Source of the DNA: Zygnema cylindricum
Taxonomy: Eukaryota; Streptophyta; Zygnematophyceae; Zygnematales; Zygnemataceae
Assembly: GCA_037447655.1 (NCBI GenBank)
Contig: JBBHKE010001863.1
Location: 1-64,000, forward strand
DNA length: 64,000 nt
Reading direction: 5' to 3'
Below, one piece after another: positions 14,660-26,114 of this stretch. Within the stretch, counting starts at the first letter, position 1; each line of letters opens with the position of its first letter. The notes beneath the pieces were generated by a model. The model ran no database searches. It saw nothing but the letters and a program-made list of their open reading frames with translations, and was not told the origin of the DNA. Both the position numbers and the translations under genes were made by a program.

Positions 14660-14795
14660 AGCTTGGACTGCGATGTCGAATTAGCGCAGCATGGCAGCAT
14701 AGCAGTACACGCTGCACTTTGTATTCATACTGCGCTGCGATGTAAAACTAGCGCAGCCTAGCAGCATAGCATTACACGCTGCATATTTATCTGGG
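14660..14795 (+). repeat. Tandem repeat of ~69 bp (two units)
   Basis: Two units begin at about 14669 and 14738, each with TGCGATGT, a GCGCAGC box, GCAGCATAGCA and TACACGCTGCA. They lie between the Gag remnant and the presumed 3' LTR. Confidence 0.6.
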
Positions 14796-14823
14796 TGCAC
14801 GAAACTAAATTTTCAGGGGAGTG

Positions 14824-15370
14824 TTGTTTTAAAAAGTTAGTTTCGTGCGTACGAGACATTTTGTGCGTAACTGCTAAGTGGATTTAATATGGAGGCTCGA
14901 ATAGATTCACGGATTGGGGGAGCGAACGTACGAATATAATTAAAGTGGCGTGAACAGGCACTAACAAATGGATGGCGGATCGCGAAGCGATCCGATATGT
15001 CAAAACAAAATATTGAAATAGGCGTCGCCGATACGGCGGAGCTGCGACACAGTTAAGGCAACGCAACTGCGACTATTTTTATGATCCGTACGGACAACGC
15101 AGCCACCGCAGCTAGCGCAGCTGCGGATAATATGAATAGGATAGATTTCGAGTAATGATGATTGTACGGTAGTGGTAGCTTAGTAGTTGCTTAGCGGTAG
15201 CTTGGTTTCTGACATACTAAGAGTGCGGTATAAATATTCTGTAAAACAGAGGTTTGTCCTTTTGACTAATTAGTTTATTAGAGTAGATACAGTACGGCTG
15301 GTATGCCTCCGTACATTCAATAGTGAACTCTCTGAGTATAACTTGCAGGACTTAGATTATTTTATGTATC
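14824..15370 (+). mobile_element. Possible 3' LTR of the gag-only element
   Basis: A purine tract AGGGGAG immediately precedes TGTTG, the usual polypurine tract and LTR start of plant copia elements. A TATAAATA box lies at about 15220. The right end is uncertain (a CA near 15370). No second LTR is present in the window for comparison. A similar AGGGGAG-TGTTG occurs at 14584, so the start could be there instead. Confidence 0.4.
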
Positions 15371-15788
15371 GCAGTCAAGTTTATCAAAGCAATGGCAAAC
15401 TGTTTTCTGCATCTTTGACCTGTTGGTGTGATCACTATGTTTGGTGCTTTCATGTGAAACTTTGTGGAGTGATTCTATGATATAGAATATATATGTGTGT
15501 GAAGTGTCGTTGTATTCCAGTATCCTTGTAAGATTCTGTGAGCAGTTAGTTTGTGAAGCTGTCAGCAATTTTTGGGAAACTCTGGAGCTTATATCTTCTA
15601 GATGCCTTGGTGGATTTGGCTGTAACTTTGGGAGTTTTCATTTTATATGGTATACTGCACGTTGGTGCAGTTTGAGGTGATTATGTTTATTTTGGAGTAA
15701 TCTGTGCTGTCTGAAACACAGCTGTTTTTGAGGTAGTCTGTGGGTGTTTCCGTGAGTAATCCATGGCTGAAATAGGCTATGGACAACA
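15371..15788. other. Unassigned stretch before duplication copy B
   Basis: T/G-rich sequence with no gene I can support. It leads directly into the left edge of copy B. Confidence 0.4.
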
Positions 15789-16680
15789 CGTGTGACCTTG
15801 TCCTTCAGTCCGACGGTGTCTATTTGCTTCGTTTCTCTCAAGAGGGAGAGTTGTTTCAAGCCCACGACACCATTCGCGACACCATTATGACAATCGCCTT
15901 TGAGGAGGGACATTGTGTTCGACGTGAGGTTTCACATATTATTCTTTTGCGTCTGATTGATATTGCAGTACTCGATGGTGCACTTCGTATATTCGGTGAA
16001 CATTGTTTTGGCGAACCCAGCCTCGGATATAGTCGTTGGTCATGCGGCTCGTCATGTTGGAGTGGCCACCCGTGACTCGGCAAAAAAAATGGAGCATGAT
16101 TATGCACATTGAGGTACCATGGATGACTTTGTTCGGATGGCGGTCAGATATTTGGTTGTTTGGGTGTTGCTTTTGACGAGTTTCTCATTACTTGTGGTCG
16201 GCGCTCTTTCGAGAGAAGGGCCCTGGGAGCCCTCCTTCTTCGGTCCTTATTTTTTTTTAGCGTCAATGTTTATCTGTGGCTTTACAACGGGTGCAGGCTT
16301 CTATCCTCCTTCTATCGTTTGTTGCGGTTGGAGATCGTCGTCGTGTTACGGAACTCCCTGAGAGTGGTCCCTCATGCTTGGGTGACTTGTGAGGTTGCTT
16401 TTTGTAGATCTTTATTCCTATTGAGTTTTGGTTTGGTATTTCAGCACACTGATGTGTCTCTACTCTGGTGAATTGTTGCCTCTCTTAGAATCTTTGTTTC
16501 ATGTGCCCTTTGTCTGTGTGTTAGTTTCTTTCGCATTGTTTCTCCCTTTTGCTTGCTTCCCTCCCCACTTAGTTTTTTATTTTTTGGTTTTGCAGTCTGT
16601 TGTTTTCCATGTCTCAGATTGTTTACCATCGCACTTTCGTAATAAAACTTGGCATTTTTAAAACTAAACGTAAGTGTTGT
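15789..16680 (+). pseudogene. LINE-like 3' fragment at the left of copy B
   Basis: The reading CDLVLQSDGVYLLRFSQEGE, then AHDTIRDTIMTIAFEEGHCV and RREVSHI, belongs to the C-terminal part of the same RT protein as 4734-6910. It is followed by several frame changes and the shared 3' end motif (GTTTACCATCGCACTTTCGTAATAAAA near 16620-16646). There are multiple stops. Confidence 0.7.
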
Positions 16681-19600
16681 GAATATTGCAAAGGGGAAAA
16701 GCTCCTTTTCGGCGACATCCCAGAAGGCAATTAGTATTGTGTAAATGTCTGTAATTTGGTGGGGACTGATATAAGTGTAAAACCTATATCTCAAATCCGT
16801 GGAAGCGTGATGATGGCAAACGTGGACCTGGGCCTCTTTTATTACAAAATAAAATCAGGTGAGAGTTTTACATGTCAATACTGTTTTAAAGGGCAAATCG
16901 AACATGTGAAATATCTTTTAAAATAGCTGAGTTCTACATGTAAAAAATCACGAAGTAATGTGGTGTCTCGATACTCATGAAGGTCTACTAGAAATAAATT
17001 TAAATTTAGCTCTTTAAAATTAAAAATCAGTCCAGCGCAACGTGTGAAACTTTTCGAAAAAAAAAACTTCTAAGCAACAATTAGCCCTGAATAAACTTGG
17101 TGTTGTACTGTAACTTACAAAAAAACCTTTTTGCAATTTCTCCCTCTAAATGGTCTTATCTTGACATTTTTTAGCCCAAAAAAAATACAGAATTTTAAAC
17201 AAAGTTTCTCGAGAATTTAAAATTGAAAATTCATCACACAAAAGCAATCAAAGTGTACGAACCCGCGTGAATGCGACGAGAACTTTGAATTATTTTGTAT
17301 AATTTTAAATATTGATTGTTAAAAGGTCGCACTACAAGATCCAGGTTGAAAGAGCCTTTACAATCATATATGAAAGATTTTTTTTTTTTTTTCTAATTCA
17401 GAACAGAAAGTAACAAAACTGAAAACATCGACAATCGAGAAGCGTAATTATAATATGGAACAATGGATGTACGAGCTGGACATTGTCTTTTAAAGAGGGG
17501 ATATCCGCTGTGTTGTCGCGTGGAAGCATTCGCGGATCGTCAGCCACGTGGCTTCCTAGAGACGGCTGGATCGGACGGTTCCATGCCGAGTTAGGAAGTG
17601 GTCACGGAAGCGCTAAACGACACCTGTGCGTGCGGATGCTTTGGCTGTTTGCAAAAAGACGCGTTGGATGTCGCATTTCTCATTTCTCGAGCCCGTCTGT
17701 CTGCCCCTCCGGTTCGGCTTCCGCTTCTAAGAAATGCTTTCGCTGCCCATTTGAAAAGTAGGCGTACGGTTTTGTCGGTGCGAGATGTCGGTGAAGACGT
17801 ACGTCGACAAAGACGTATATTCGTAGGAGCGTTACTCATTTGTCACATTTCCGCAGTTGGAAATTCGTCCAAACGTTCCTCATGGTGTATCATTAGCATC
17901 GTTTTTTGTCCTTTCGATAAACATGATACAAGGACAGGTAATGCGGGTGACAAATACTTACCCGTCGTGTGACACCGCCGTGTCGTATTCGTCGACGTAA
18001 TTGAAAGTGCCGACGGTTTTGAAAAAAACATTTTTTGGCTCGCCTCGCCTTTAGGAATCTCGTCAGCCGGTGGTTTGACCGCCTAGTAGTGAATGCGTCT
18101 ATTTGACACGTGTCAGCTGCGGAATGTCGGCACCACAGACTTTTGATACGCAATGATCATCATGCGGTGACGAAAGTCTTTTTGTTTCCTGTACCCGCGG
18201 CTCTGTCGTGACTCGGGATCCTGAAGCACTTTCCTAAACGACAAGACTTTGAGGCGAGCGGGATATAGTCGCATTAACTGCTACATGCCAAATGCGTCCG
18301 CTTGAAAAACACTTTGCGGGCAGTTTGGAGGCAGCTTGGCGGCAGTTTGAAGGAGGTTTGCGAGTCGTTTGAGATTTCCGCTCACCTTAACTTGAGTCGG
18401 CCGTTCGTGCCAAGCGTGCGGTGACGCAGATCCATCTGCACCGTTCGTGTTCTGAGTCTGAAAGTGCACGCTGGATCCTGACGCGTGGTAGCGACTCTAT
18501 CCGACGCAGCGGAGCCATCGGAATTATTGCACCAAGTTGCCGCGCGTGCGAATACACATGGACTCCAGGTCCGGCATACGTGGACTGAAGCTCATACGTC
18601 TGACCTTTCCGTACAGATGTAACTTTTTGAAGTTTTTAGCTGCTGCATTCTCATGCAGTATCCAGCAGCTATTCCTTTCTTCCACTAGCAGCTGCCACGT
18701 ATACAATATCCGCTTACTCTGCCTTGCAGCACGTTGAGCCGTTGGATTCCAATCATTTGGTCTCATTCGAAAAGATCTGAAGCGTCGGCTGTGTTTCGCG
18801 CAGTACAACAGTCGCAATCATTTAGGGGAGCCCTATCGACGTGACCGGGGTAACACATTCGCAGCCAGAGACGGCGGTACGCATGCTGAAAATGTCGCTG
18901 TCACGGGCAGGGGGGTTTGTTTTTCTACTTTTTGCCCGACTCCCTCTTCTTGTCCGGGAGCTTGGATGTCGGCCAGAGCCGCTTATTCTGGTACTTCTGT
19001 ACGGTTAGGACCGGCACCTGTCAGTTGCACTAGATCGTCCCATCCAATGAGTTTCAATTCACACCCAGTCGTACTTTTTTGTCGTTTAGGTGAAATTGCC
19101 AAATTCAATTTGCAGACAAAGGACGGTTTAATGGCTCAGGTTCCGTACAGCCTCATTTGTGCTGCGATCCCCTCCAAGCCTCCGCAATCCGTTTGGGAAC
19201 AAATATCCGCTTGGCAATACTCGAATCACGCTGCCGTCAGCGTTTTGTCGGTTTGCCCAATCCTCCATATCGCTGAAAATAAAATCTATGTCGTTATCAA
19301 CTTCGATCCCACAAGAAAGTACAATTCAGTTCTTTCAATCTCTTTTTCGCTGCATTTCCCCTCACTAGCCGTACACTTGTCCTGTACGGGCGATGCTTAT
19401 CGGCATCCGGCTGCACGTTCCGTCGACCTCCCCGTCGCCCGGATTCCCAAGATTCAACTACCGTCCGTACACATGTTTGGCGGATAGGAACCGTCAATCC
19501 GAGTGTTCGTACTGAAGAGTCGCCGCGAATCATTCAGGACGACTGTACGAAGACGGTCGTTAGAAAATCAGCCGTTTGCGTTAATTCCGCCGCGTATTTT

Positions 19601-19891
19601 TGACCGCCCGTCTCGCCTTCCCCGCTTCCCGTCAAATTGTCCTCTTCGCGACGTGACACACGCCTCCCCTCTCCTCTTAAATACCCCATCCCTCCACTCT
19701 CCCTCCCATCACTCAGATTCCTTACCTCCCTCTCCCTCTCCCTCCCTGCCTTACCCCTGCTCCACAACCACAGCACACTCGGTGCACACCCAATTCGGAA
19801 ACCCCCGACTCCTCCACTCACTCTCGCGCACTCGCTGCGAATTCCCCGTCGTCGGCCGCCGGCTTCCCCGCCCGGTTCCCCGTTCCCCGCC
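16681..19891. other. Upstream region of HLH gene copy B, no other gene seen
   Basis: This corresponds to 6911-10256 with many substitutions and indels. Several of the same landmarks are kept, including a G-box near 17545, the TTAAATACCCC motif near 19678 and the CCTCC-rich stretch before the HLH start codon. Confidence 0.5.
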
Positions 19892-21106
19892 ATGGCCACC
19901 GAGTTCCACCAGGCGGCGGCCGCCCTGCAGCTCCTCCGGCGGCTGCAGGACGCGCGCCTGCAGATCGAGCGCCAGCACCTGCCAGCGCAGCTCGGCCAGC
20001 TGGCACGGTACATCGCGCTGGCGCACTACGCCCCGCAGATGGGACACGTGTCGCCTTCTAACTTCTCCTCCGCCGCGAAGTCGGAGTACCACATGTCGCA
20101 GACTCAGGCTCCGTTCTTCCAGGCTCCGAAAGCCAGCCACGTGGCACCTGGAAGCCCCACTACACCGCTCCTTTGGAACCATCAGATGGGTGCCACGTGG
20201 CAGCAGAATGTCTGCAGCAGCGCCCAATCGGCGCCCAGGTCTGTCAGCGGAGAATCCATGGGCGGACAGGTGGCAGAGTCGGAAGCTGCCACGCAGTCGG
20301 TGGACAGCGGGGAGGCGGACGACGACGCGTGGCTGGACGGGATTCTGTGTGAGGTGGAGGAAGGGATTTTGGGCGGGGAAGAGGACGACACGTGGCTGCC
20401 ACGTGGCGAATGCAAGGAGCGAGAGGAGGACGAGGATGCGGCCACGTGTGGCAGGAAGAGAGGGAGGAGGGAGGGAGGCGGGGAGGAGAGTTGTAAGAGA
20501 AGGAGGGGAGATGGTGGGAATGCGAGGGAGAAGGAGAGGGAGTGCGAAGATAAGGCAGAGGAAGGGTGGGAGGAGGACGACTCTGAGATTGACAGCTGTC
20601 TGGCGCCGCATATGAAGTCACTTCAGGTGAGGACGACAGAAATTTGGATTTTTGCGGAATTCTCTTTTTTTGGTGGAAAACACATTTTCTCCCCACTGTT
20701 TCTTTTCTCTCCTTTTCTGTGCTTCCCTTCCCGCTTCTCCATCTTCCTTAAATTTCCTATTCGTTTCTCTCCTTCTCTTTCTTCCCCTCCCTTCTTTCTA
20801 GTCTTATTTCTTTCTAGTATCTCTCTCCCTTCCTTCATTCTGTATTTTCTTTTCACTTCCAGCTCACTTCCCTCCCTTCCCCTCGCCTCTTTACTTTCTT
20901 GTTCTTCTCTCCCTTCCTTGTTTTGGCGTCTTCTGCTCACTAAATCGCTCTCTCCCTCTTTTTCCTCCTCTCAGGAACTCCTCCCCCATGCAGCCTCCAT
21001 GGATCCTGCCTCCCTCTTGGACGAGGCGATCCGCCACGTGGCAACTCTCCAACGCCAACTGCACGTTCTCAAGGCAAAAAAGGAGAGTCCGAAATCAAGA
21101 ATTTGA
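19892..21106 (+). CDS. Atypical HLH (non-basic) transcription-factor-like protein, copy B
   Basis: Exons are 19892-20626 and 20975-21106, giving 288 aa, with the same intron phase and length as copy A. It differs from copy A at about ten residues, mainly in the N-terminal half: Met to Ala at residue 32, Cys to Tyr at 40, Asp to Glu at 65, plus changes around residues 68-72. The HLH exon is identical at the nucleotide level. Both copies are open, so both could be expressed, or they could be two alleles assembled in tandem. As in copy A, the region before helix 1 is acidic, so direct DNA binding is not expected. Confidence 0.75.
   Translation: MATEFHQAAAALQLLRRLQDARLQIERQHLPAQLGQLARYIALAHYAPQMGHVSPSNFSSAAKSEYHMSQTQAPFFQAPKASHVAPGSPTTPLLWNHQMGATWQQNVCSSAQSAPRSVSGESMGGQVAESEAATQSVDSGEADDDAWLDGILCEVEEGILGGEEDDTWLPRGECKEREEDEDAATCGRKRGRREGGGEESCKRRRGDGGNAREKERECEDKAEEGWEEDDSEIDSCLAPHMKSLQVRTTEIWIFAEFSFFGGKHIFSPLFLFSPFLCFPSRFSIFLKFPIRFSPSLSSPPFFLVLFLSSISLPSFILYFLFTSSSLPSLPLASLLSCSSLPSLFWRLLLTKSLSPSFSSSQELLPHAASMDPASLLDEAIRHVATLQRQLHVLKAKKESPKSRI
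20627..20974 (+). other. Stop-free 348-nt intron (exitron-like), copy B
   Basis: Same length and phase as in copy A. Substitutions between the copies have created no stop codon in the host frame. Confidence 0.7.
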
Positions 21107-21985
21107 AAAAAAAAAGTAAAGAATAATGGGCAATTTTTCTCGAGAGAGATTGAGACCTCTAAATAAATCCTGGAGTGGAAAAGGGATATTAGTGGACCAG
21201 TGGGAACGAAGTAATAATTTAATTTTTTTCCAGGATGGGGATTTTATTTATTTATTTTTATCATAACATTTAGTATGAGGAAATTAGTGGAAATAGGAAA
21301 AGGGACAGTGGGGATTTTGTAGCTTAGTTTTGTCTATTGTCACCTTCCACATTGTTTTGCAAAGTATTTTTAGGGGGAAAACGGAAACTTCCTATTTCTG
21401 GTGTAAGAAATTTTGCAGTAGAAAATCTGGTCTGGAGGGAGAGAGAGTAGAAACGAACTGATCATCTAGGTTTTAGTTGTGAACAAGGTTAGATTTTGTT
21501 ATTGGAGATGTTATTTTTTCATTCCTTATATGTTCGTCTATTTGAGAAGAGATAGGTGAAGGCACTAGTCATGATCAAATGGGGAAAAAATTATGTACAT
21601 TTGTTGTTATCTATTTTTGTTCTACGATACTAAAGAGACGCTTCAGTTATTTTTTTTGTGTTTTACTTCCCTGTTTATCTAGGGACGCTGGTATTTATGG
21701 TTTGCGTGACTGTCCGACATGAAAGCACTGTGGGAAGAGAATGGTTCTTTCATTATGTTGTATTTAATATTATTAATTCGCCGGAGAAATATGCATTGCG
21801 CCAAACGCATCCAAGATGCCTAATTTGTCTTGCGTTTGTCCTTCTCTCATCATTTTCAGCAGAAATGTCCCTCAACATTTCATGAAGGGATATAGCTCCC
21901 CCTTCAGAAAAGAAATGCGCTGCAAAAACATCTGCATTTGAGTACTTGCAGGAAATGAATCTCCAAAAGTCTGATTTTCACTTAC

Positions 21986-22278
21986 CTGTCTTCCCTCCTG
22001 CTGGGCCCTGGCTCTTGAGCTTGATGCATGATCTTCCATGGGTGTGCCTTCTTCGTAGAAAGCCTTGACTCTCTTCCAACCTTGCTGCGAGCCGCTACTT
22101 CGTTGACTTTGTGTGGTTTCTCCAAATTGTTCCGAAGTCACGAGTCTGGTGAGTCTGGTGGCTTTTTCCAGCTGGTTGTTCGCCAAACCTTCATCCAAAA
22201 TATTTCTTGTGCAGTCTTCTCGAGCGTTCCATATTTCCATCCTTCTCTTTTGGAGCTTGAGGGGGCCCTGGTTCTGGA
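21986..22278 (-). CDS. Unidentified minus-strand exon, copy B (partial gene)
   Basis: The exon and GTAAGT donor match copy A. The upstream (higher-coordinate) side runs into LINE-like sequence at 22280 rather than another exon of the same gene. That suggests a truncated gene piece carried within the duplication unit. Confidence 0.4.
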
Positions 22279-22279
22279 G

Positions 22280-23085
22280 GTTGGCATCTGGTTTCCATTC
22301 TACGCCTCACATCTGTTCCATTCACCACCGCCCTCGGGTTTAGGCTTGTCCTTCCCTCATCCACCATTACTAGGCTCTGTCGTGTTATAGTGCGGCCATG
22401 TCCTCTCGAATTGATATCGTTTTTGCTTTATGGTGGTCGTATTGTTGGTGACATGGTTTTGGGGAAGCCTGCCGCGGATACAGCCGTGGTTCAGGTGGCT
22501 CGACATGTTGAAGTGGCCTGAGAAGGTGTGTGATGAGGCACACTGCGATGCTGTGGATGACTTTATTCAAACGGCGATTGAGAAATTTAGTCCTCTGCGG
22601 GTTAATTTGGATGAGTTCCTCCGTACTTGTGGTCGGCGGTCTTTACTGTTTTGCAGGAGCCCTCCTGCTTCTGTCACTACAGCTTTTTACCGTCAGCGTC
22701 TATCTGTCACTTTACGGTGAGTGTCGGCTTCTATCCCCCTGCGATCTTCTATTGTTGTTACTTGTTATGGATCGTCAATGTATTCCTGAACTTCCTCATT
22801 GTGCTCCTCCAAGCATGGTGAATTTAAGGGGTTCAATTTCCTAGTATTTTGGCTATGTTGAGGCTTGGTTAGGTGATTTTTTTTCGGGTTCGCTATTTTC
22901 TTGTTGTTCTTGTGCGTGTTGTTCCTTTCAATATCTTTTGTTGGCTCGCCCTTTTGCACTGTTTTTCCTTTTTTTGCTTCCACCCGTGTTTGGTTTTTTT
23001 AAGTTTCGTTTTTGCCTTCCGGTTTTTGTTGTCATGTCTCAGGTGGTTTACCATTGTGCTTTCCTAATAAAGTCGTTCTATCCAG
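22280..23085 (+). pseudogene. LINE-like 3' fragment
   Basis: This parallels 5940-6910: CACATCTGTTCCATTCACCA, then CCGCCCTCGGG, near the start and a GTGGTTTACCATTGTGCTTT 3' motif followed by CTAATAAAG near 23041-23070. Reading frames are broken throughout. Confidence 0.65.
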
Positions 23086-23089
23086 TTAA

Positions 23090-23925
23090 ATGATAAAAAA
23101 AAAACCGGCTTTTATTAAAGAGCGTGATGTGCAATCGTTGCAATTGAGGTCATATGTGTAAAAAGTACATCTGCTTTCCAGGGCTGATTGATTCAGAGCA
23201 GTTTGGGCAGTAAAATTGGGAATACCGACTCTTGCGTCCCTCATTTAGGACCAAACTATATCAGAACCCATGTTTGAGGTTTCATTGATCCTATTGTATA
23301 ATGTGTGCCGACTTTATTAAAAAGCGCGATGGTAAACCATCTGAGTCCATAGGAACAAAAGGAAGTAGCATTGCTAAAACTGAAAAAACCACATGACGAG
23401 GGAATAAACAAAAAGGAAAATCAAGGCAAAACCGACGAATATACGAAAGAATGGCAGGAAAATCGAAAACACCCAAAAAAGCAAAACCTCGGAAACAAAA
23501 CATCAAAGGAAAAAACTAACACTTAACAAAAAAAAAACCCCCAACATAACTAAAAATCTACAGAAAGCAACCACGTAAGTCCCCGAATCCCGGAGGAGCA
23601 CAAGGAGGAAGTTCCGAAACACGCCGTCGATCCATAAGGGCAATAGACGATCGAAGTAATATAGAAGCCAGCACTCGTCGTAGGGCATTGGACGCCAATA
23701 ATTATCCTCATTTAAAAAACCATGATGGCAAACCATCTCAATAGAGAGGCGAAAATGGCAGAATGACAGCGAAACTGACACACAAGATCAATCAATAAAG
23801 GAAGGCAAACATTGCAAACGACAAATGATGACGCTCGAGTCTGACAAACAAGTTTCCTGACTAAATCTTCAGATAAATAAAGTTGACAAACAAAACCTGG
23901 CAAAACAACCACTGCACCCACCCCT
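23090..23925 (-). mobile_element. Cluster of inverted LINE-like 3' ends
   Basis: On the minus strand the shared 3' motif (GGTTTACCATCGCGCTTTTT, then AATAAAG) appears near 23310-23345, with weaker versions near 23100-23135 and 23715-23735. Each is preceded by short frames resembling the C-terminal part of the element (for example VFRNFLLVLLRDSGTYVVAF in the 23503-23781 frame). These look like separate short 3' insertions lying head-on to the fragment at 22280. Confidence 0.55.
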
Positions 23926-26114
23926 GCATAACAACCTCCCCATGCTTGGTGGAGCCTGCTTCTGAAAGGACTTCACGTGAAAGTACTCTACAGCTGTCCA
24001 TTACTCAAGGGAGAATAGGAAAGCGGCGGAGGGCATTGGAGGAGGAGGTTATAGTCGTAAGAGAAACTGAAACGGCCAAAGCCCGTCACAAATGTAATAA
24101 TAAGTGCATTGAAATATTGGATTGTGTGCCTTAAGAGTAAAAGTGGTGATGCTCGGTTTGATAGTGAAGGTGGTGACATCAATGATGATAATCTTCCTGT
24201 TGCAATAACTGTGAGGGCCCCGAGTTCGTGAATGGTTAAACATCACACTTTCTTTTTAGTAAAGTTGCATATTTTTTGAATAGTTTAACGTTCTTGTGAT
24301 CAACCATATGAAGTGGTTTGACCCAGACTCGCAGCTTTAGATTCAACTCATGCACTTCATTCGCTGGTGAACAGAAAACATGACGCCAGTTGAACTAAAC
24401 CATCTGGCACCATCATCAATCCTGTTCCCACATAGAAACCAGGACCCTGCCAAGTTGACCTGCGTTCGCACACATCTCCATAGCCTCTGGCATACCACCA
24501 ATGACGCAAGAAAGACGTATCACTCATGCCATGTATCAACATGATGACTATGGACAACAGGACAAATGAGCGAAACGAAGTCATCATCAAGATAGATTCC
24601 CATTTCGAGTGCAGGTTACACATGCTGAAATATTCCTTTTCTGGAAATGGTAGCTGATGAAGAATATGAAATATTTGCTGCTTTCTCGCCACGCTGTCAC
24701 ATTCACGTCTCTTTAAATTGAGCAGGCTCCCTCTAATTGACGTCCATTTCTTACAGGAACCACAACCCTTTTAAAAGTAATCACATGAGAACAAGACTCC
24801 ACAAAATAACATTCGCGCAGACTTCTACTTGACAAATCTGCCATTGCTGATAAGGAATTTAGATTCTTTATCATTGTTTCAAGCCATTTTGCACCCCTCT
24901 AAAAACCCAACTCCCATAAGCATTGAATTAATGAGAGAGGACTAGGGAGGATAGTGACCGCCATGAGCTAGTAGGCTCAAGAGAGTGGCAGAGAAGATGG
25001 CAGCAATAGAAGATAAGAACATCTGTCTTAACAGACATTTTGGAACAGGCTCAATGATTACCCGGCCATGGCTTTCCGTCTACTAAATCGCCACCAACGA
25101 CTATCCAAAAGTAGTTTGTAATGTCAAAAGCACCCATACATGCACGCAGAGGCAATTTAAATTAGAATCAATTTACATGATTCTTTGGACAATACATGAA
25201 AAAAAACATCATTTCAAAAGTCCAGACTGTATATACAAATTAGCAGGTGAACTCGGCACAGCAATAAGAACACCAAGTATGTCTGAAAGGTTAAAAAACC
25301 TTACTACAAGTTTGCTCCTATTAGAAAAATGATCAACTGCAAGTGTGCTTCGATCAGCTACCTTAAAATAACATATTGCCGTTTGCCCAAGAAATGCCCC
25401 ATAAAGATGTCATACAGAGGTGCCTATGTCATCTTTCACTTCAACATACTCCCCCAAACATACACTCACCAACCCTGATAGCATACCGCTTTAATTTCTC
25501 ATAAACAAAAACATTACAAACGAGACCCATTATCCGAGAATTTGGGACCGTCGTTTCCCAGGTGATGATCCAACCATCGGCAACTATTGCCAAGGCGAGT
25601 CCTGAGTCGGGTCCTTGCCATCGTACCATTTGGATCCTTTAGCTCCATATTCCATACCTGGCATATGACAAAAAATCCCCTTTTTAACATTTAGTTAGTC
25701 CTAATTGTACGCAAAGAAAATTATTCCCTATTTCTGTCAAAGACAACTGCAAAAGGGTAGAGAATAATTGCCAAATGATGTGACGACCCAGAAGGGGGAA
25801 AAAAGGGAATGTCTCTCGGAAAAAAAGCAGTCGAAACATATTTAATTAAAAGGAACACCATTTTAAACAAGTTAATGCCCATTTCGTGCTTATTGATAAA
25901 AACAATGCCAGTAAATGCATGTACTGCAATCCAGCGTGAAAACATAATCCAACAGAAAGACCATCCAAAATCATATTCACAAAAAAAAGTATTTGCAAAA
26001 GAAATTCAGGAGGAAACACCATAAAATATCTGCTTCACAGAGAAAACATTTTTAGAATAACATTTTTACGTCACCTTACAGTGTACAAAATCCCCTCTTC
26101 CCCCCTGTCCTCCT
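23926..26114. other. Stretch without a recognised gene
   Basis: Moderately AT-rich sequence with scattered short frames. I see no family match on either strand. The portion next to 26114 is probably the 3' UTR of the MAP kinase, which is transcribed leftward. Confidence 0.5.

Larger units (their letters stand above)
15789..22279 (+). repeat. Copy B of the ~6.5 kb direct duplication
   Basis: This is the partner of 6047-12645, with the same order of parts. Its right edge passes without a gap into another LINE-like fragment (22280 onward), so both edges of copy B abut LINE-type sequence. That would fit unequal recombination between dispersed LINE copies. Confidence 0.93.

Noticed and set aside
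24357-24692. 111-aa minus-strand frame
   Set aside because: No recognisable motif, no neighbouring exons with splice signals; consistent with a random open frame.
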